From the NCBI GenBank assembly GCA_015832175.1, contig WJXW01000002.1:1116001-1180000 (forward strand): a stretch of 64,000 nt of DNA. Reading direction: 5' to 3'. This DNA is from Paraphaeosphaeria minitans. Taxonomy: Eukaryota; Ascomycota; Dothideomycetes; Pleosporales; Didymosphaeriaceae. The notes under the pieces are model-generated. The model ran no database searches. It was not told the origin of the DNA and saw only the letters and a program-made list of their open reading frames with translations. Made by a program: the position numbers and the translations under genes. Position 1 is the first letter of the stretch. Every line of letters starts with the position of its first letter. Below are positions 59,411 through 64,000 of the stretch, piece after piece.

Positions 59411-59890
59411 ATGCCTAGCAACTCTACTATTTAAAAATATTAATTGTATTGTAAGATCTAAGAAGCTAACATTATTATAGAGAACCCTTATATTAATTAT
59501 AGTTTTAAAGATTTTATTTGCTATATTATACTAGATTTAGGTTTAAAGTGTTCTAAATATGTTTACTTAGGTTATCCTTGTGTAAATATAAGCTAGTTGT
59601 CGCTAGATAAGACTCGCAAAGAGTATAAGAAGAAGGTTAAAGAGAATAAAAAGGCGTTGTCTCTTCTAATAGTGTAGTTATTACAAAATAAGAAAATACT
59701 AGCTTAGGCTAAAGAGCGTGCTTATAAAAAGACGTTATGCCTAGCTATAGAAATAACTGCGGATAGTAAGGACATAAATGTAGATATTATTAATTATCCT
59801 ACTGCTGCAGCGACTATTAATTACTTTATAGTAATATAGTTAACGCTTAATATAGTAGATACTATAACGTTAGTACTACAATCCTTCTAG
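59411..59890 (+). pseudogene. Extra ORF antisense to gypsy-2 pol, Cys-containing and coiled-coil-like
   Basis: An ATG-started + strand frame with RIP-type stops. It encodes CSKYVYLGYPCVNIS (C-x7-8-C remnant, probably once with a further Cys), then a charged helical stretch (LDKTRKEYKKKVKENKKALS, LLQNKKILA*AKERAYKKTL). I have an impression of similar small ORFs in other fungal Gypsy elements, but cannot name a family. It lies between the chromodomain end and the polypurine tract. Confidence 0.5.
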
Positions 59891-62800
59891 GTATGTTTGT
59901 GTTTCTAATAGGATTTCTTAATCTTTTACTAAAAGTTTCCTAGATTATTTTTTAGTTCCTAGGTGTTTTTGCTATGTGGGTAACCTTTCTACTTAATAAG
60001 GTACGTGTTGTTATGCTAATTATATTCTAGAATTCTTTTAACCTTAAATTTATTTTCTTCCTTAGTCTAGTAGTAGAAGGTAGTTTCAACTAGTGTATTA
60101 GGGTCTGCTAGTTCTAGTAGTAATACGTAGAATACTAGGTGTATCTTTGCATCTAGTGGTAGTTCTAACTTATAGTTTACTAGTAATATTTGCTTAGAAA
60201 TATAAAATAGTCTAACCTTAATATAATCTAGTTTCTTATATTTTTTCTTCTAAGTTTAAAGGTTCTTTATAAGTAGATATACTTTATCCCCCTTCTTTAG
60301 CTAAGGTGCCATTTTTTATTTTTAATTTTAGTATAAAACTAATTACTGCTAAGCTTTCTTAAGATTTTCTTAGAGTTGTTAGTGTATTTTCTTTATATTT
60401 TCTACTATATCTATAGCTTCTTTTGCTTTAATTGTCGTAGGAAATTATTAGTTAAAGAGATGTAGGTGTCTTCTATAGTTTATATAGAACAGTGTATATC
60501 CTAATGCTACTAATACTTTGTTATTATAGGCTAACTGTGCTATAAGTAGTAATAAAACCTAGTTATTCTTCTAACTATTACAGTAGATGCGCAGGTACGT
60601 TTCTATAGTTTAGTTTATACGTTCTATTTATCTGTTCGTTTGTAGATAGTAAGCTATTAATAGTTTTTATTTTTTTCTAAGCAGTGCTATAAGCGTTATC
60701 TAATAATTTAACGTAAAGAGATTGTCTCTATTACTAATAATTATTTTTAGGATTCTGTGGTATCTAATTAGTTAGTCTAAGATAAGTAAAGTAAGTTCCT
60801 TTGCTATTATTCTTTTAAGGCATAGAATAAGCTTAATATACTTAGTTAGTTAGTAGACTATTACTAGTATACTATTGTATTTAATTCCTGTTATTAGATT
60901 CTTAGAGTTTAGAATTCCTGTAATAAAATCTATAGCAATATCTTCTTATAGTGCTGTTAGTATTCTAATTGCTTACATCTCTCTATATTTAAGATATATA
61001 CTGTGTTTATTTCTCTAGTATTCTACATATTTATAGATGTAAGTTATTATAGCTTCCTTAATTCCTTTAAAGGTGTAATTCCTTTAGATAAGTTCTATTA
61101 TTTTTGTGATACCTAGGTGTCTGTACATAGGGTTATTGTGGTATTGTTAGATAATTTTAGTCTATAGATGTTCTAGAACTTCTTAGTTAATTACTAAAAG
61201 TTAATTTAGTTCTACTATTAGTTCTAGAGATCTATCTTTAGCTTTGCGAAGGATTGTAGAGAAGGTTTTTACCTTTTCTCTTGCTAGATTACTTTGTTAG
61301 CTAAGAGCGTCTGCTCTGCTATTTTCTTTCCTAGCTATATAGATAATTTTAAACTTATACTGCCCTATAGTTTATAACTATTCTTATTATTATAGTGTAA
61401 GTTCTTTTGTTGTTGTGAACTTTAGAAGGTTCTTATAATCTGTGTAGATTTCTAGCGTTAAGTAACTAAGCGCGTAAATCCTCTAATACTTTAAGGCTTT
61501 AACAATAGCGTAGAGTTCTTTATTATATACGTTATATTATGTTTTGGCGTTATTAAATTTGCATAAGTAATAGGCAATTAGGTGCTATTTACTGTTATAT
61601 TTTTATTTAGCGTAGGCGTTTAGCGCAAGATCGCTAGTGTCTGTTTTAAAGTGTAGTAGTTTATTACTTCTAAAATAAATAAGGATAGGTTCTATAATAC
61701 ATGTTGTCTTAAGGAGTTAGAATGATATTCCGCACTTATCTATCTATTTAAAGGGTACGTCCTTCTTTATAAAATTTATTAAAGGTATTATAACTTTTAC
61801 GTAATTTTAGATAAATTGTTAATTAAATCTATAGAATCTTAAGAATTCTTAGATATTCTTAGCTATCTTTAGTATTAGCTAGTTCTTAATGTATTTAACT
61901 TTACTTAGTGCTATCTTAATTCCTTCTATAGTAATAATGTGTCCTAGGAATTTAAGTTATTTAACGTTAAACTTGTATTTCTTAAGTTTAATGTGAAGGT
62001 ATACTTTGTCTAGTGCTTTTAGTACTGTCTATATATACTTAGTGTGGTCTAATTTGTTTTTAGAAAAGACGAGGATATCGTCTATATACGCGATAATAAA
62101 TATATCTAGATATTTATAGAGTACGTTGTTAATAAGTGCTATAAAAGCTGCTAGTGCGTTTATAAGTCTAAAAGGTATAACCTTATATTTAAATAGTCTA
62201 TAGCGTAATTAAAATGCTATTTTCTATTCTTCACCTTTCTTAATTTGTATAAGGTGGTAACCGTCTCTTAGATCTATTATTGTGAATATCTTAGCTTAAA
62301 ATAGTTAATCTCGTAACTCTACAATATTTAGTAGTGGATATTAGTTCTTTATTATTATATTGTTAAGTTATTAGTAGTTAACATATAGTCTATCTAATCT
62401 ATCCTTTTTCTTAATAAACATGAAAGGGCTTACTACTAGTAACTTTAATAGTTATATATATCCTTTCTTAAGGTTTATCTTAATAAAATCACGTTCTTTA
62501 AGGAGTTTTTCTCCTATCTTACTATATAGTAGTCTAAAGGGTGGCGTCTTCCCTTCTTCTAGGTCTATTGTAAGATTCTAGGGTTAATATTTAGGTAGGT
62601 TTGCTTTTCCTTCCTTTTTTATAAATATGTGTGTCTATTTCCTATACTCTCTTAGTAAGGTAAGGGGTGTACTATTATCCTCCTTCTTACACTTCTTAAT
62701 CTAGTAGTTCCTACTAGCGTTTACTAAAGTATACTTCTATTTTTTAACTATCTATCGCAGTATTATATTGTTAATAACTCCCTTATCTACTATTATTTTT

Positions 62801-62952
62801 AGTTAATACGTAGGCTTTACTTATAATATATAATTATAGCGTTTAAATAATATTTTCTTTGTACCCTAGTTAATCTGCAGGTTGTGTATTATTAACTAAG
62901 GTAATTCTAAGACTAACTTATACTTAGATCCTAGTAAGATATCTAAGGTAAG

Positions 62953-63263
62953 TGTTGGTTTGGCTTAATCTGCAATTAAGCATTTAAGGGTTAATAGTAT
63001 ACTATTGTGTAAAGGGTAAGAAGTAGGTTTAATTAATTACGTCTGGTCTATCGTATAAAGGGGCACTAAGGGCTTTATAAAGTCTCTGCCTCTTAGCGCT
63101 GACCTAAGTAGGGGGTCCTTGTGCAGGTCCTTATAGGTAGGTAGGCCTTATAAAGTCTCTGCCTTTTAGCGCTAACCTAAGTAGTGGGTCCTTGTGCGGG
63201 TCCCTATAGGTAGGTAGGCCCCTATTTTACTTAGTGCTATTTGTATAATAAACTGTATAGACA
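62953..63263 (-). repeat. Copia-B' LTR with 73-bp internal duplication
   Basis: 311 bp against 238 bp in both copia-B LTRs. The extra 73 bp is a tandem copy of the block around TATAAAGTCTCTGCCT...GTAGGTAGGCC. Confidence 0.85.
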
Positions 63264-64000
63264 CTAGTAACTTTTCTTTTATACAATAGCTTATATTTAT
63301 TATACACTTTCCCTTTCCTATTCTTCTCTATCTATATAGTTAGCCTTCCCCTATTAGAATAGGTTATAAGGTAGGTGCAGTGTTACTGTGTAGTAGAGGT
63401 TCTATTTACACCTGCTCTTATGCAAATAGGTAGTAATAGCTAATCTACTTAGTTCTTACCCTACCCCTTTGCATAGTAGTAGAGTCGCATTACGTAATAA
63501 GGCTCTTTCTAGGCATATGTCCTGTGCATAAATAGAAGGTGGGGTGTTAAGCAATGCAATGCTTAGCGCTAGGTCTTAGTAAGTAGGTATAGAAGGATCG
63601 CTCCTAGTCGTGCGATAAAGGTATGTAGTAGAAGTAAGGTATAAGGTAGCCTTCTGTGCTTCTTCTTTATTACTCTATTAGTCTTGTTTATCTTCCTCCT
63701 CTTTTGTGCAATAGTTTTCTTCCTCTAGCTCTTTTTTAAAGTTAAGGATGTATACTTATATATCTATAGTAGAGGGTTTATGTTTGTAGAAGTTAGTGTA
63801 CAATAACATATATTGCTTTCTAGCTTACTAGGTATCCCTTAGTAAATAGTTAGTAGACTAGCATCTTTTTTTATAGTATATAAAGTATTTCTACTTTGTG
63901 TAAGAGCTTAAACTTCTAAAGTTGCCCCTTTTTTTTAGTCTAAAGGTTAATCTGCCTCTAGAGGGGCTAGATTCTCTTATGCAATTAGGATTATTATATT
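62953..64000 (-). mobile_element. Copia-B', second copy of copia-B with a large internal deletion
   Basis: The left LTR (62,953-63,263) and following 330 bp match 49,595-50,165. At about 63,597-63,610 the match jumps to the sequence at about 54,400, and 63,610-64,000 follows 54,400-54,795. About 4.2 kb covering integrase, reverse transcriptase and RNase H is therefore missing. The copy continues past the window and is inserted in gypsy-2. Confidence 0.85.

Larger units (their letters stand above)
39050..64000. other. RIP-affected, TA-rich island of nested retrotransposons
   Basis: Composition changes abruptly near 39,050: TA dinucleotides dominate, CA and TG are scarce, and TAG/TAA stops interrupt otherwise readable retrotransposon proteins at positions expected for Gln (CAG/CAA) or Trp (TGG). 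This is the pattern left by repeat-induced point mutation. No host gene is seen. The only longer open frames are fragments of the elements listed separately. Confidence 0.9.
58885..64000 (-). mobile_element. Gypsy-2: Ty3/Gypsy chromovirus with chromodomain, partial
   Basis: Minus-strand element entering from the right edge. From right to left: reverse transcriptase (SPFMFIKKKDRLDRLYVNYY; catalytic YIDDILVFSKNK at about 62,062-62,092 intact), RNase H (LLHFKTDTSDLALNAY), integrase (about 61,250-60,300) and a C-terminal chromodomain (about 59,950-60,060; RILEYN*HNNTYLIK*KGY with Trp-to-stop changes). Then come an antisense ORF, a polypurine tract and the 3' LTR. Gag, protease and the 5' LTR are not in the window, because the deleted copia-B copy begins at 62,953 inside it. 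It sits in the protease/Gag part of gypsy-1. Confidence 0.83.

Overview
The window looks like nuclear DNA of a filamentous ascomycete, most likely a Dothideomycete of Pleosporales type; this is an inference. Genes carry short introns (mostly 47-124 nt) with GTANGT-like donors and CTAAC/CTGAC branch points. The gene set (URA2/pyrABCN-type pyrimidine enzyme, Yvc1 vacuolar channel, longin R-SNARE, POP5) is fungal. The right-hand 25 kb is TA-rich, CpA-poor and full of TAG/TAA stops inside retrotransposon genes, as expected of repeat-induced point mutation (RIP).

Layout. 0-26 kb is ordinary gene space: an Mtr-like amino-acid permease (+), a single-pass membrane protein (-), the Yvc1 channel (-), the CPSase/ATCase enzyme of UMP synthesis (+), an R-SNARE (-) divergent from RNase P/MRP subunit POP5 (+), a doubtful small ORF, an alpha/beta-hydrolase relic, a Ser/Thr-rich probably secreted protein (-) and a DUF4385-type protein (+). 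26-33 kb has no convincing gene but many minisatellites. 33.2-34.4 kb holds a protein with three cysteine-rich zinc-ribbon-like repeats. 34.4-39.05 kb is gene-free. From about 39.05 kb to the end the DNA is a RIP-degenerate nest of LTR retrotransposons.

The nest can be read layer by layer. A Ty1/Copia element on the + strand (copia-A) is split by an LTR element with a gag-like ORF (N1, 40,349-45,606, apparent TATAG target duplication) and again by a Ty3/Gypsy chromovirus on the - strand (gypsy-1, from 45,975). Gypsy-1 is broken by a solo LTR (48,460-48,924), by a complete 7.2 kb copia element (copia-B, 49,595-56,792, target duplication CTTAG) and by a second chromovirus (gypsy-2, from 58,885). 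Gypsy-2 is entered at 62,953 by an internally deleted copy of copia-B that runs off the window. Purine-rich tracts beside three LTRs support the orientations.

The main host-gene observations are in the pyrimidine enzyme. It appears to lack the inactive dihydroorotase-like domain usual in fungal URA2/pyrABCN proteins. Its conserved YNPET motif lies on a 15-nt microexon behind an 854-nt intron whose predicted acceptor reads TTG instead of YAG. I found no CRISPR array, rRNA, convincing tRNA, or clearly new multi-gene system. All intron positions are read by eye from splice signals and reading frame.
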